This document shows positions 45,001-56,344 of a DNA stretch of 64,000 bases, one piece after another. The notes beneath the pieces were generated by a model. That model did not search any database. It had not been told where the DNA came from and worked only from the letters and a program-made list of their open reading frames with translations. How positions within the stretch are numbered: the stretch's first letter is position 1; every line of letters begins with the position of its first letter. The DNA comes from Tethya wilhelma. Its lineage: Eukaryota; Porifera; Demospongiae; Tethyida; Tethyidae. Both the position numbers and the translations under genes were made by a program. The stretch covers positions 9,396,086-9,460,085 of the forward strand of contig CAXIPT010000001.1 in the NCBI GenBank assembly GCA_964030475.1. The letters run 5' to 3'.

Positions 45001-48000
45001 TCCTTGGAGTTGCAAAAACCCTGTTGAAGTATTGGTTTGCGGACAAGTACAAACAATGTGACTTTTATGTAGGAAAAAAGGTATGTTTTGCAACAATAAG
45101 GGCATGCATTATGATCATTCAATTTCATGATCATGCATGCACTATGCAGATAGATCTGTGTAACGAACGAATAAGTGAAATTAAAGTGACGGACACAATA
45201 TCAAGGGTGCCAAGGAAAATTTCTGACAGAAAGCATTGGAAAGGTACATGGTCAAAAATTTATGGTCACTGTTACATAGGCAATATAAGCTTAATAATAG
45301 TTTAATTATTAAAATTAATGTCATGTGCATATTATTTGTAACCATGCAATCTCCTAACCCCAGAAACCATTTTTTCGATGCTTATATTTCTAGGCCACTA
45401 TGCAATAAAATTCAGTACAAGACCATTAATATGCTGTTAACAAAAATATAGGCATGCATGATGGGTTACAAAACTCATTTTGCACTTTCAATGAAGTATA
45501 TTGAGTTTGCTGCCAGAAGTGATGTAATGAGATTCATACCCATGCATACTTTTATATGGACAAAGTAGCTAACTTTTGACTGGTAAGGTGTTGGAAGCTG
45601 GAAAAGCAACCAAAAGAACGGGGAGAACGAGCGCTCTAATTATGTCTACACATGCACTTGTACTTTTGCAGGATCAGAATTCCGTACCTGGATCCTTTTT
45701 CTTGCCTTACCTGTAATGCTTGGAGTACTCACACCATGTTACTATAATCATCTTTGTCTTCTTGTTGCTTCTCTGCACATTCTTTATTCTGACTACATCA
45801 CTGGTGTTGATTTGGAAACGGCAAGACTTCTATTGTCCCAGTTCTACAACAAATTCTCAGATTTATATGGTAGGTATATATATTCTTCGATGGTCATATG
45901 GGTACGTACGTGTATGAGCGTATAGTTATATGTGGCATGCACTGTTTATGGTCCTTGTGTACAGGTGATCGGCAAACTACCATGAACATGCACCTCTTAT
46001 GCCACGTTACTACATGTGTTGAGAATTGGGGACCTTTATGGGCCTATTCATGTTTTCACTATGAAAACATGAATCGAGAAGTGAAGAAGCATTTCAGAGG
46101 TACCAGGAACATGTCGAAACAGGTAAGATGTAGAACTTTTAATTACACTTGTGAACATGCATGTATTGGTGTTACAGCTAGTTCAATTATATGAATATGT
46201 ACACTTCTATTATTTTGCAGTTGTCGTTTTCATTTGTCATGCAACAGATCTTACCTACAATTCATTCACAAATGTCTCAAGGAATACGTGCTATGAAAAG
46301 GTATGTTCATTGTGGCAATTAGTGAGCTATAGGTTATCTATGATAATACTGTAACCCTAAGATTGCAAGTTGCACTTGTCAGCCAAAATGTGATTACACC
46401 GTCATGATAATGTTCATATACCACTCCATGCTATTTCAGACCCATGCAGCATGCACAAGAACTTCAAGAAGGAATATATGCTGTTGGTAAGAGTTTGCGA
46501 CATAGCCTAGAAGAAGTCCAGTTGCATGTCAGAGAGTATGTTGAACTGTGTCATGTCCGGGCTATTTATGCATTCTATCGGCTAAGAAAAAATAAGGAAG
46601 TGTTCACCTCAATGAAATATACAAGGGTCGAACGAAGAAACAGCCACACTGTGCTGTATGACAAGGATGGAGAGTACCATTTTGGGTTAGTTGAACAATA
46701 TTATTTCTTCAAAGATTCTGATGGTTTTTGTAACACAATAGCAGCAATTCACAGATTCCGAGTTTTGTCTAAAATCAAAGATAATATTCCAATTGTAAAA
46801 GTACATTCTACAAACTTAATTGATGTTATTCGTGTTCAGCAAATAAAGGAAAAATGCTTACTTGTGTCACTAAAATCTGATGCTCATGAGAATTATGTAT
46901 GCAGATTTCCATGCAAGATTTTAGGTGATTAATGTAGCTGTATACATTGTGTTTCATTGTCAACAAGAATTGTTTGCCCATAATTTTTACGTATGTTATG
47001 GAAGAATCATGTCATTGATTCGGCTTTTTATCACTAAGTCATACTGTACAAGATATAATAATAATAACAGTACTTGAATTCATAGTTATTGATTATTAGT
47101 TTTAAACACAAGTCAGTCACTGACAGTTTCCAAATTCGATTTCGGCCCATGGGTTGGTCGATACTGCCTGCATCTCACATTGATTTTGTCTTGTTTGAGA
47201 GCTTTCCATCGCTTGCTTTCGTCCGGGCAATACAGAGGTCCGATGTTAAAACGTTTGTTACAATGAACTGCATGTATAATTATATTATGATTGTCACGGA
47301 TAATACTATTAAAATCTGATCCACACACTGATATAGTCATAATTATTAGGACACGAACCTCTGATGGCATGTAATCGTTTTGAATCAAGTTGTACAATTC
47401 CATCTTTCCTTGGTTTGGTAGCGCATCCATTACCCATTTCTTCTTTTGAGAATAACAGTTCAGTCAATTGTTGACTGAGTTGTTCTGCGTTGTCACAAGC
47501 ATCCACACTAGAAAGTTTTGAGGCGTCCACTCCTGGTAAAAAAACACCCTCTTTCTCATCTCCTTCAACACCAAACCAACATCCTATATAGGTGTATAGA
47601 GCACATTTTGTACGGGCAGCAGCTATAATAATAATAATGACCTGCTTCATTTCCATGAGAATAGCTAGTTGTGGCCTTATCCTTATCCTTTGAACTCTAT
47701 AGTAATAAAATTAGAATACAAAAGAAATGTCACAATATATTTTTTTGTAAAACTAATGTATAATATCTACACTTATATACCTTACGCTTCTTTCTCACTT
47801 CCAATTTCAAGGTTTCAACATCATTAGAGAGACGATTGAAGTCATCTCGTAGACGATTTAGAGCCACCATTATATCCTACAGTCATGTACAGTGGGACTA
47901 TGACACACGTGACAAAATTATTATGCATACTTACATTTGTTTCTGGGCCATAACTATATTTAGACGAGTCTGACATAGGTGTTGGTGATCTGTATTTAAA

Positions 48001-49433
48001 CTGCTGAGGAAGAAATGGACTATATGGGCCATAATGATACATGTCCATTTGTGACGCATATTGTGGTCCAGGAGGGTTTTGTTGTGATTCAATTTGCATA
48101 GTAGAGTACTGATGACCGTAACTAGCATGTGGGTCAGAGAACGCTCTTCGTATAGGCAAAGAATGGGTTGGTGTTACAGTAGCAGACTTAGTTAATTGTC
48201 GCCCGACTGGAGGGTAGAGATCCTTTTCCTTCATGCCAGATATCTGCATGGAGGTAATCAATATACATTTAAATTGACATCGTCTATACGTAACAAACCT
48301 GGAAAACGTCAATATCACTATTTGTTTCACTGTTATCACCAATAACTGTAGTGAAAAGACCTCTCTTCATACCACCTCCTACTGTCTTCAAAACAGATGG
48401 AGGTGTAGTCTAAAATGAAGTTTACAATAATACAGTGTTATTAAGCATCAAAAAATTTAGACGACAGCTTTAAAAAATAGTATAATGGTAGGGTATGGGT
48501 CAAATGCATACCAAAATGATCTCGACAGGCATTTAAAGGTGGTTATTTTTGCAATTCAAATTTTTTTCCGGAAACAACATGCACTCGAGTTTTCATAATC
48601 TGAGGACAAAATTCACTTAATTTGGGTATCCCTATCGAACGGGCTTAAAATTTTGAGCACTATCAATGACACACTTTTTTCTGAGGGGTTACAGAAAAAA
48701 AATATAATTGTATATTCATCACTTTGTTTTGATTTTAGAACTAAGACATCACCTATACACATGCATATAGATATATTAGTACATATAAACCTTTAAAAAA
48801 TCGTTATTCGCTTCACTGGTATCACAAACACCAACTGCAGAGCTTTCCTTTGTCTTTAAAACTGATTGAGGTGTAACATCTCTAGTCTAAACAGAACATG
48901 TGGATGTATTGTCAATCAATCATTTTTGTAAGTGCGTAATATACAATGACATTGCTACAACATCAATCATTTACATGTGATATAAAACAAACCTCAAATT
49001 GAACGGCATCATTATCGGTGTCACTATCTTGAGCACCAGCAAGTGCTAGCATTTCCTTTGAACTCTCCATGACATAGCTCTGTTTGGCCTTCTCTGTCAT
49101 GTGCTCTCTGTTTAGAGCTTCTTTACGAGCTTTCTATAATTATTAATAGTGCAGGATAAAGAAAATCAAGATCCTTACTAACTCTGCACACACATAAATT
49201 ATACGTTGCCTACCTTTGCTTGGAGATCAGTAGGTTTCTCTGGAGTTTTTCCTATTGTACAAAAGTCAACATAGTTAACAATCATTGGGTATATGGTCAT
49301 AAATTATACCTTTAGCAGACTTAGAGACGCGTTTCTTTTTTGTTGGAGATTCAGATGAGGCTGCTGAGCTGCCCTTTCTTTTTCTGTTGCTACTTGCAAT
49401 TGTACTCGCATTTGGTTCTTCTACATGATCGGC

Positions 49434-49484
<51 letters not shown>

Positions 49485-52071
49485 ACGTACATGCACACGC
49501 ACACACACACACATGCACACACATACACGTACACAAAGAAATACACATTGTCAATTAAATACATTAATTTTACAACTTGCACGTACAAACCTTTGTTTGT
49601 TTTTTGCTTTTGGGGTTTTTTTTTGGTCTTTTGTTTAGATGTAGCTATTATAATACACAAAATTATTATATATAGTAGAAAAGGTGGTATGTCAGTATAC
49701 AAATTTACTTTTGCTGGAACTGGGGATCGGTGATGATGAAGTTTGTATCTCTACATCAGATTCTATATATGATAAAAACTACCATAATTAAAGGTGTTCA
49801 CGTATAATCATCAGTGCATGTATAAACCTTTAGGTGATTTTGCCTTGTCACTGGAGCTAGTTTCTTCTAAGACTTGTTTCTCTGAACAAGAAGTTATATG
49901 GATGAAAAAAAAATCCATGCATGGGTGCACAATGTAATTATTGTTGAGACCTACTTTCACTGGTACTGACTGATGGTGAGTCTGATTGTTCATTCTCTAT
50001 TGACATTGAATATACACATTATAAACATGCATGACTTAATAAATACCTTGAATATGTGATACCTGAATCGTACAGTTTTCGTATTTCTTCTAGTTCAGAC
50101 TTCGTTCCTAAAATATACCAAATTATGAGTTTATGCATATATGGCATCACTGTGCATGACAACATACCCAATGCAACCACTACTGCAGAGTACGTGGTTG
50201 TTGTTCCCTTTACTTTAACTGAGTCCCCACGGCTCAGTAATTCAGGAAACTCGTGTATGATCAACTTCAGGGGAATTATTGAGTGGCTATCCTCCCCATC
50301 CCACTCAACCAGACAATGACGTTCTACAATGAATGAATGAGTCAAAGTATACAACAAAACTATACCAATTATAACTAGCTCATTATTAAACCACTCACCA
50401 GATAAAATTTGCTCCTTTCTTTTAGTTTCAAGCCTTTTTGTCCGTCTTGTTGGGATATAAGCCATCTCGCAATCGGTCGATCACAGCAATCCCTAGTTTA
50501 CTGAGAAAATACATAAAAATGTATTTCAACTCAGTAGTACTGCTGCTCTCGAGCCGGAAGTTTAATAATTATGCGGTCAGTAAAGTTTTAATTACATAAT
50601 TACCCGCGTTTTTTGTCTCTGCTTTCTTGTTTAATTGGCCTCTTTCAGTCTTGTTCTTTATTGGCTCTTTCGAGTCTCTATTGGCCTCTTTCTTGTTCTT
50701 TCTTGCTCTTTCTTGCTCTGTATCTCGCCAGGCTTGTTTCAACTTGCAAGCAGACACATGCTGTCTCACGTGATATTGTAATTTACTGTACCATCCATGG
50801 TACCAAAGGTCACTGACTGGAAGACTGAGCTAGCGCTCGAGCTAGAGATAAGCAAATTTCGGCTCCAAAAACATGAGACTGGAATTCAAAGTGAGACTAT
50901 TTTAAGTGTTGGTAGCTTAGCAAGTTTAATAGCGTACAGTTAGCGTGAGCCCCCCGGCTAGTGAACCGGAGCGGTATGGCGCCACTGAGACACAGAAGTG
51001 TGTGTTCCAAGGCTGGACTTCTACCATCCCCTCCTGGTAGCGTTTATCTCACAATCGTAAGTTGAATTTATATCTAAGTATTATTTACACTAGATCTTCG
51101 TACAACTTAGGCTATTTCGGGAAATTTTTTAAACCTCGTTTCCTGCGAACTTTCTGCATAGATTACGAAATTTGACAAATTTCTACGAACATATACGATT
51201 TTTCGCGGAACTTCGTTTTTGAACAGAAAAATCGCGACTTTGCACAATGATTTTAACGCGGGTGTACATAAACTATACCATGATGCTAGCTGCACGTAAC
51301 TGACCTTTTGAAGTTACTCTGGTGGGCTTCAACGTTCCTCTAGTCACTGTGGGTCTCTTCAATTCAGAATCTATAATTAAATTAATTCACATCTATCATT
51401 GCAATGCAATCCCCTATACAGCAACATAGCATACCTGGGGTACCAGGAGAGTGCACCTGAGACGGACTTGAGACGGTGTGTTTCGAGGACCCTGTAACTA
51501 TGGTGTCAATTTGTGAACTGTACATAAACTATACCATGATGCTAGCTGCACGTAACTGATCTTTTGAAGTTACTCTGGTGGGCTTCAACGTTCCTCTAGT
51601 CACTGTGGGTCGCTTCAATTCAGACTCTGTAATTAAATTAATTCACATCTATCATTGCAATGCAATCCCCTATACAGCAACATAGCATACCTGGGGTACC
51701 AGGAGAGGGCACCTGAGACGGTGTGTTTCAAGGACCAACTGTACATAAACTATACCATGATGCTAGCTGCACGTAACTGACCTTTTGAAGTTACTCTGGT
51801 GGGCTTCAACGTTCCTCTAGTCACTGTGGGTCTCTTCAATTCAGAATCTGTAATTAAATTAATTATTCACATCTATCATTGCAATGCAATCCCCTATACA
51901 GCAACATAGCATACCTGGGGTACCAGGAGAGGGCACCTGAGACGGACTTGAGACGGTGTGTTTCGAGGACCCTGTAACTATGGTGTCAATTTGTGAACTG
52001 TACATAAACTATACCATGATGCTAGCTGCACGTAACTGACCTTTTGAAGTTACTCTGGTGGGCTTCAACGT
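42038..52071 (-). CDS. Gene built from tandemly repeated in-phase exon pairs (partial)
   Basis: On the minus strand each roughly 256-bp repeat holds exon a (57 bases, encoding GSSKHTVSSPSQVPSPGTP) and exon b (66 bases, SELKRPTVTRGTLKPTRVT...). Both have AG and GT borders, and both lengths are multiples of three with matching phase. The last exon (42192-42038) is an extended exon b that runs into a unique basic tail and TAA. Exons a: 42262-42318, 42518-42574, 51435-51491, 51691 onward (11-base loss), 51915-51971. Exons b: 42388-42453, 51305-51370, 51561-51626 (donor GT changed to AT), 51782-51847, 52041 onward. The 5' part is beyond the N at 52072. The product would be a Ser/Thr/Pro-rich repeat protein of unknown role. 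An 8.66-kb transposon sits in one intron. Confidence 0.55.
42120..42603. repeat. Tandem repeat array, left part (about 2 units)
   Basis: Two units of about 256 bases, each with an exon pair. The array stops exactly at the TG before the transposon end at 42604. Confidence 0.88.
43126..46932 (+). CDS. CMC/DUF4218-like transposase, 10 visible exons, intact
   Basis: Exons with GT-AG borders: to 43816, 44017-44245, 44401-44513, 44578-44840, 44910-45080, 45150-45243, 45672-45869, 45965-46122, 46221-46300 and 46440-46932. The protein starts with a Ser/Glu/Asp-rich segment, then helices and a CxxC zinc pair region (HHYCTMCHRLL). Next come RFDKKNMILGALWF, then CRGILLQVSADLPARALILN with MKQFNGAYACLFCEACG, then VVVDDLHCLFLGVAKTLLKY, HWKGSEFRTWILF, and a core NMHLLCHVTTCVENWGPLWA with CFHYENMNREVKKHFRGT, and a basic C-terminal domain. 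No stop or frame change is visible. The initiator ATG is not in the first exon (no in-frame ATG before 43126), so an upstream exon is missing. It would act in the nucleus on the element ends. Confidence 0.75.
47113..50465 (-). CDS. BEN-domain protein, about 17 small exons, intact
   Basis: It starts at ATG 50465 (MAYIPTRRTKRLETKRKEQI). Exon 2 (50323-50168) encodes CLVEWDGEDSHSIIPLKLII. Many short exons of Ser/Lys-rich sequence follow, with a nuclear-localisation-like KKKRVSKSAK near 49330. Two exons (48792-48888 and about 48301-48411) share a TPxSVLKT motif, a coiled coil lies at 47783-47879, and the last two exons (47583-47359 and 47267-47113) form a BEN-like domain (LSQQLTELLFSKEEM ... LDSKRLHAIR; NKRFNIG ... 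WKALKQDKINVRCRQ). BEN domains bind DNA and chromatin factors. It lies wholly inside the transposon and converges on the transposase 180 bases away, so it may serve as an accessory DNA-binding protein. Junctions were placed by eye. Confidence 0.65.
49436..49513. repeat. (AC)n microsatellite in a BEN-gene intron
   Basis: About 24 uninterrupted ca units, then interrupted ones, directly upstream of the acceptor of the exon at 49433-49311. Open frames of alternating Thr/His or Val/Cys here are artefacts of the repeat. Confidence 0.95.
51263..52071. repeat. Tandem repeat array, right part (3 units plus)
   Basis: Units start at 51263, 51519, 51740 and 51999 (tgtacataaactatacc). The spacings are 256, 221 and 259 bases; the short unit has lost about 35 bases including an acceptor. 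The array runs into the N at 52072. Confidence 0.88.
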
Positions 52072-52072
52072 N
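52072..52072. other. Ambiguous base / probable contig join
   Basis: A single n in the middle of a repeat-array exon. The sequence changes from the array to an unrelated SAMD3-like exon, the kind of place where an assembler breaks. Confidence 0.8.
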
Positions 52073-52842
52073 GCAGGTTTACACTGAATTTGAATTAATG
52101 TGCGGTGACAAAGCTGTAACAAACATAAAGGAAAATTGGGGAAAGTGTTTCCCACAGCTCCTGAGGCTAGACACAGTAAAGTCTGAGATCGAACGAAACC
52201 CTGCAGCAGCTGAGTTCCGTGCTATGACAGTTCTAGACAAAAAGGTTCGGGCAAATGGGCCTGCTGCCCACTCTCCAGGAGCATTTTCTGTTCATGAGGT
52301 ATGCTGACAGTAACTGTTGATAAATTTTCACCCCTGGCATACTGAATTGAAAAAAATAGACATGAAAAACGGGAAAAAAAATTGTTTTAAATAATAATTT
52401 TATAGGCATGCATGCATACGTAACAATCATTGTCCAAGCTACATTCATATGTCTTTGCATATACATGTGCACACATAGCCAGGAACAGCAATAGAAGATG
52501 TTTTGAAGATCAAGACATTCCCAGAGCCAAGACTTCTGATCTTCGGCATCACTCATGATCATGTGCTAAAAGATCCTCAAGGATTTATCGTTGCCGAAAA
52601 GCAGATTCTTTTCGAAGTAGAAGATTTTACGGTCGTTGATGGCTTAATCTCATTGATTGCTTGGTATTATGCATTCTATGTTAACTACCCCAAATCATCA
52701 CCATGCAGCTGCTAGGATGCTGCTATTTATACAAGTTCTATTTGGCCAGTATGCTGAAGGAGTAAAGAAGACAACAAAGTATGTTTCTTTAGTGAACTCT
52801 GTAATGAGTATGTCTGAGGCAGCAGATTCTGAGTCTGAGTAA
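52073..52842 (+). pseudogene. SAMD3-like protein, C-terminal exons
   Basis: Two plus-strand exons: 52073 to about 52304 (YTEFELMCGDKAVTNIKENW; FPQLLRLDTVKSEIERN) and about 52480-52842 after an acatag acceptor (KTFPEPRLLIFGITHDHVL; GFIVAEKQILFEVEDF; YYAFYVNYPKSS). These match the C-terminal half of the SAMD3-like family whose middle exon is at 3.9-4.5 kb on the other strand. A 4-base addition (tgca) near 52705 shifts the frame before the last conserved part (LLFIQVLFGQYAEG), so the copy is probably broken. The 5' exons are missing at the N. Confidence 0.55.
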
Positions 52843-53189
52843 TTTAGTAGGAGCTTTATGTACAGTCACATGAATTCATGCATGCCTGCATGTATTATAT
52901 TATATTATTATGTTGTTGTTACAATACATGTCTGCATATATCTTGTAACTCATTATGTCAAAATTAATTATAATTCTATTATTGTGAAAATATGTAGCAT
53001 TAAAGATTTTATGAATATATGCAAAACAAGTTATTAACACAATATTGCACAAAGAAAATGTGCTGCTTATTAGCACAACCAGTGCATGTGCAAATTTAGC
53101 ACACAGCAACTTAGCACAGGCGTGTAGTGTGCTTATTTCTGGGACAAGGGTTTAGCACACATTTTTGTGCTAACTTAGCACACCTGTTT

Positions 53190-53427
53190 TTTCTGTGAAT
53201 TCTTGTGTCTTTCTCTCCGCATTTCATTTAGAACATGTCTGACATGATCTGAAGCCTTTGTAGCACCAATTGTCACTTTTCCTGCATTGTCAAAAACTCT
53301 GAACCACTTTTGAACTGCTATATAGGTTGTCAGGTATCAAGTTGATCCCGAATGAGACAGTTTTTCTTTGCTTGTTCTTGTGTTGTGCCTTCACACTTGC
53401 TTAGTCCACCACTCCCATGAAACTGAA
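53190..53427 (-). pseudogene. Unidentified gene fragment
   Basis: Two short conserved-looking minus-strand stretches: KCEGTTQEQAKKNCLIRDQL, then in another frame QKWFRVFDNAGKVTIGATKA followed by SDHVRHVLNEMRRERHKNSQ. They could be two exons or one frameshifted exon. The domain is not recognised. Confidence 0.3.
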
Positions 53428-53429
53428 AT

Positions 53430-54222
53430 TGTAACCATTATTATAGTAATTGTAATTGTACATTCCAAGAAATTAAAATGAGCAGAGAGGACGCATTTTA
53501 GCACCAATAAAGAGATTAACATATATAGTCAAAACTTTCATAACTAACACAGAATTAAGTAACATCAGGCTAAGTGTGCTTTGAAATCAGAATGAGAACG
53601 AATATATAGCTACAGTGAGCTATACAGGATGACAAAAATTATAAAATATCGAACTATTGTTAATTTTTATACCTAGCTGTCTCTTGTGAACTAGTCTTCT
53701 AACTTCAGTGTTCAATGAAATATGGCTGTGCGAGCAACAGCTGTTTTGCCAATTACATTAATTAATTGTTTTGCCAATTCCCTGATTTTAATTTGATTTA
53801 ATTTGATTAATTGTTTTGCCAATTCCCTGACTTTAGACATCTTGAGATCAGCCCCTAGATCTGTTTCTTAATTCACTTGACGCAGTCACTACAGGTAGCT
53901 CACTTTTGATTCTCAAGGAGAAGGATCTGGAAAAAAAAAATAATGTTAATAATTTACTGTTTAGGCCTCACTAGTATGCTGGCTTCTACCATATACCATT
54001 GCACGAAGTGGCAGCTGGTGAGCATGTACCCACAGCAGGTTGTTGTCTCTGAGACCGTTTGAGATCTGTTGGCACATCCACCTGATTGGTTACCCAGTAT
54101 ATCAGTTCCCCTTCAAAAGGCCGCCCTTGCAGGAGGGAGAAAAACACCATCTATATCACCTTGACTAGCCTGTGATTACCAGTGACTGGGTTGATGTAGG
54201 AAAGTGTAGCCTTTTGTCCCAG
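53430..54222. other. No supported gene; short duplicated block
   Basis: AT-rich sequence. Two imperfect direct copies of aattaattgttttgccaatt plus ccctga lie at about 53757-53832. Nothing else stands out. Confidence 0.5.
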
Positions 54223-54790
54223 TGGAATCAAGCTTGAACGTTTTCAGGAGGCATTATCTGATGAACAGGCAAACTTAACATATTCAGCAATGGTGGGTGC
54301 TAGGAAACAAAGTGTGCAAGATGCAGAACGGCTTTTGTCTTCCTCTATGGCCAAGTTCATGGAAAGACGTGGGTACAAATTTGAAGCTGATTACATAAAT
54401 GCAGTAAATGGATGGAGACGTGCCTGTGATGAGAGAGGATTGTCAGAAACTGAAAGGAGCAACTTGAACATGCAGTTTCTAGACTACATTCTCGATGACC
54501 TCATGCCCTGGCATAAAGAGAATCGGGACTTCAGCCTACTGGAGGTGAACAAGTAAGTGTTATAAAGAATGATATACACCCTTTCGTGTTACTTACAGTA
54601 AAAAATTGTCTAGATTCAAATCCAATATACCCATTTCATGCACACAACACTTGGTTTACTAGCTATTTGTTTCTTATTGTTCGTTTATAGGGATCTTTCT
54701 AGTGTGTGTGGGTTTACAAGGGAGGTATTGGTTGCAGTGGTAGCTGATATAGAAACAACCGAGTGGAGAAGAAAGTTTCTATCACAATAA
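54223..54790 (+). CDS. Uncharacterised protein, two exons (partial)
   Basis: Exon 54223-54552 (cag acceptor, GTAAGT donor) encodes GIKLERFQEALSDEQANLTY and RGYKFEADYINAVNGWRRAC, then ERSNLNMQFLDYILDDLMPW. It joins in phase to exon 54691-54790 (DLSSVCGFTREVLVAVVADI ... WRRKFLSQ, stop TAA). The DLMPWHKENR and CGFTREVLVA motifs recall a family of uncharacterised fish and cnidarian proteins, where this helical block precedes a longer C-terminal region. Here it stops early, so it may be truncated. Function unknown. A HIRAN-like gene lies downstream on the opposite strand. Confidence 0.45.
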
Positions 54791-55309
54791 AATTTGCAAC
54801 CGGAACATCCTAGAGGGATTTCGTTGGAAAGAATTTCACGCTAAAGCAAGTTAAGTTCGAATGGAGAAAGGTCTGCATCGAATTTCAGAAAAGGCTTGAC
54901 CCACAACTGCCATTTTATTACTTCACATCAAGCCACGATCGGTTTCACGAAGGAGATCGTCCTTCTTTTGAAGTCCCAAGAGTTCGCACAAAAAGGGCTA
55001 GCAGAGTTCCCAGAAGAGAGTCTGCTCTTTTTACCAGTGGTTAACACTACCAGTTCACTGAACTGTTCACCTATAGGGCTCAGTTTCACAACCATCCAGT
55101 TGAAGTTGTTCCGAGTCATATATATGTCTGACCATTCTTATGTATAATAATTACAGTTACATTTCAAAGTACTATTACATGATTGTTGGATATTAGTAAT
55201 TATAGCTCACATACAGTCACTAACTGTTTCTGTACAGTAATGTTTTGTATGTCATAAGATATAAATAATTCAATAAAGTTTGAATAAACACAATGTCATA
55301 TCAGACAAG

Positions 55310-55660
55310 TCATACAAGATGCATGATGTCAAATGTTGGAATCAATAGTTGGACAATTATTAAACTAATACAAATTATTACATGTTCTTTTGACAAGTAT
55401 AAGGACCAATCACCCTTTCGGGTAACGTGGATGGCTGTGTAGAATCCTGGACCCCTCTTTAACAACTTGAATTTTACCCAGGCAAATTCTACTTTTGTTA
55501 TACTGCCAGAATTAATTGCAGCGTTAACGTCCGGACACAGTTCTTTTGCCACATATCCAATTCTTTGCCAGCGAAATGCATGATTGGCCTCAAAACGCAC
55601 TGCAAGACTATCCACCGGATTGTCTGGCTCTTGCATCATTCCAACTTCAACCTGTGTTAA
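55310..55660 (-). CDS. HIRAN-like domain exon (partial gene)
   Basis: The frame reads VEVGMMQEPDNPVDSLAVRF, then WQRIGYVAKELCPDVNAAI, KVEFAWVKFKLLKRG and FYTAIHVTRKGDW. The spacing of NPVDSxAVxF and xxIGYVxxE matches the HIRAN fold seen in many uncharacterised invertebrate proteins. The ORF continues to 55310, but the conserved domain ends near 55400. The 5' end is open into an ag acceptor near 55665, so an upstream exon is expected. It is not closely similar to the HIRAN gene at 33.2 kb. Confidence 0.5.
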   Translation of the reverse strand, partial: LTQVEVGMMQEPDNPVDSLAVRFEANHAFRWQRIGYVAKELCPDVNAAINSGSITKVEFAWVKFKLLKRGPGFYTAIHVTRKGDWSLYLSKEHVIICISLIIVQLLIPTFDIMHLV

Positions 55661-56344
55661 TTCGGTCTCGGATTTCCTTCAAGATGATCTGAATTCTGTC
55701 ATCCCGAGTCACTCCCACACATTTGAAGGTGACTGTACATGTTGCCTCCTCTGATTCTCCCAGTCAGGATATATTGTCAACATTTGAATTGTCCATTACA
55801 TCGACTAATATGTTTGTCTTTACACACACACTATATAAAGCACGGTTCAGCACACACCACTGTAAATTATGTTTGTCACGTTTTCAACTCACAGGTATGA
55901 AGCAGAATTGTTCTATTTTTAATTACAGTGACTCATCGGAACATCGTACAGGTAAGGCTGGATGATTACGTATGAAAGCATCAAAAATTTTCACACCAGA
56001 GTCAGTGTCAACTTGAACCTCACATTGCCTAATTTCCACTGATAATCAGTGGCGGAGCTACACCCGGGCCTACATGGGCCTTTGCCCTGGCTAACTTCGT
56101 CTGTGCCCTGGTAAAATGCTTAGCTGGTTAAGTTGGCTAATATTAATTTATACTGACTTTTCTGCGAGTGAGTCGAGTCTTCGATCAAGTCCACGAACAC
56201 GCATCAAAGTTCACACATGAGAATTCCGAGCGAAGCGAGGCTAATATTGCACGTGATGTTACACGTGGTGCATAGACTACGTACGGGTGCGTATGTCTAT
56301 ATAATCTATGCATGCACGTGGATAAGTTGAAAACCACAAGAACC

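Larger units (their letters stand above)
42604..51262. mobile_element. 8,659-bp CMC/EnSpm-like transposon carrying a BEN-domain gene
   Basis: The element interrupts a repeat unit at gaac-TG-tacata. Its ends are CCCGCGCAAAATTTATTG (42604) and, inverted at 51262, CCCGCGTTAAAATCATTG, which match at 14 of 18 positions. The dinucleotide TG is duplicated (42602-42603 and 51263-51264). Both subterminal regions are rich in ttcgcgga/cgcgaaatttcg motifs (42610-42760 and 51110-51250). Inside are two multi-exon genes, tail to tail. A 2-bp duplication and a DUF4218-like transposase fit the CACTA-Mirage-Chapaev group; the assignment is tentative. Confidence 0.78.

Noticed and set aside
49275..49702. Val/Cys and Thr/His frames
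   Set aside because: Translations of the (AC)n microsatellite and its intron.
42120..52071. The repeat arrays at 42.1-42.6 and 51.3-52.1 kb as LTRs of the element between them
   Set aside because: They are multi-copy tandem units with exon structure, and a clear inverted terminus plus TG duplication lies inside them. They are the target, not part of the element.
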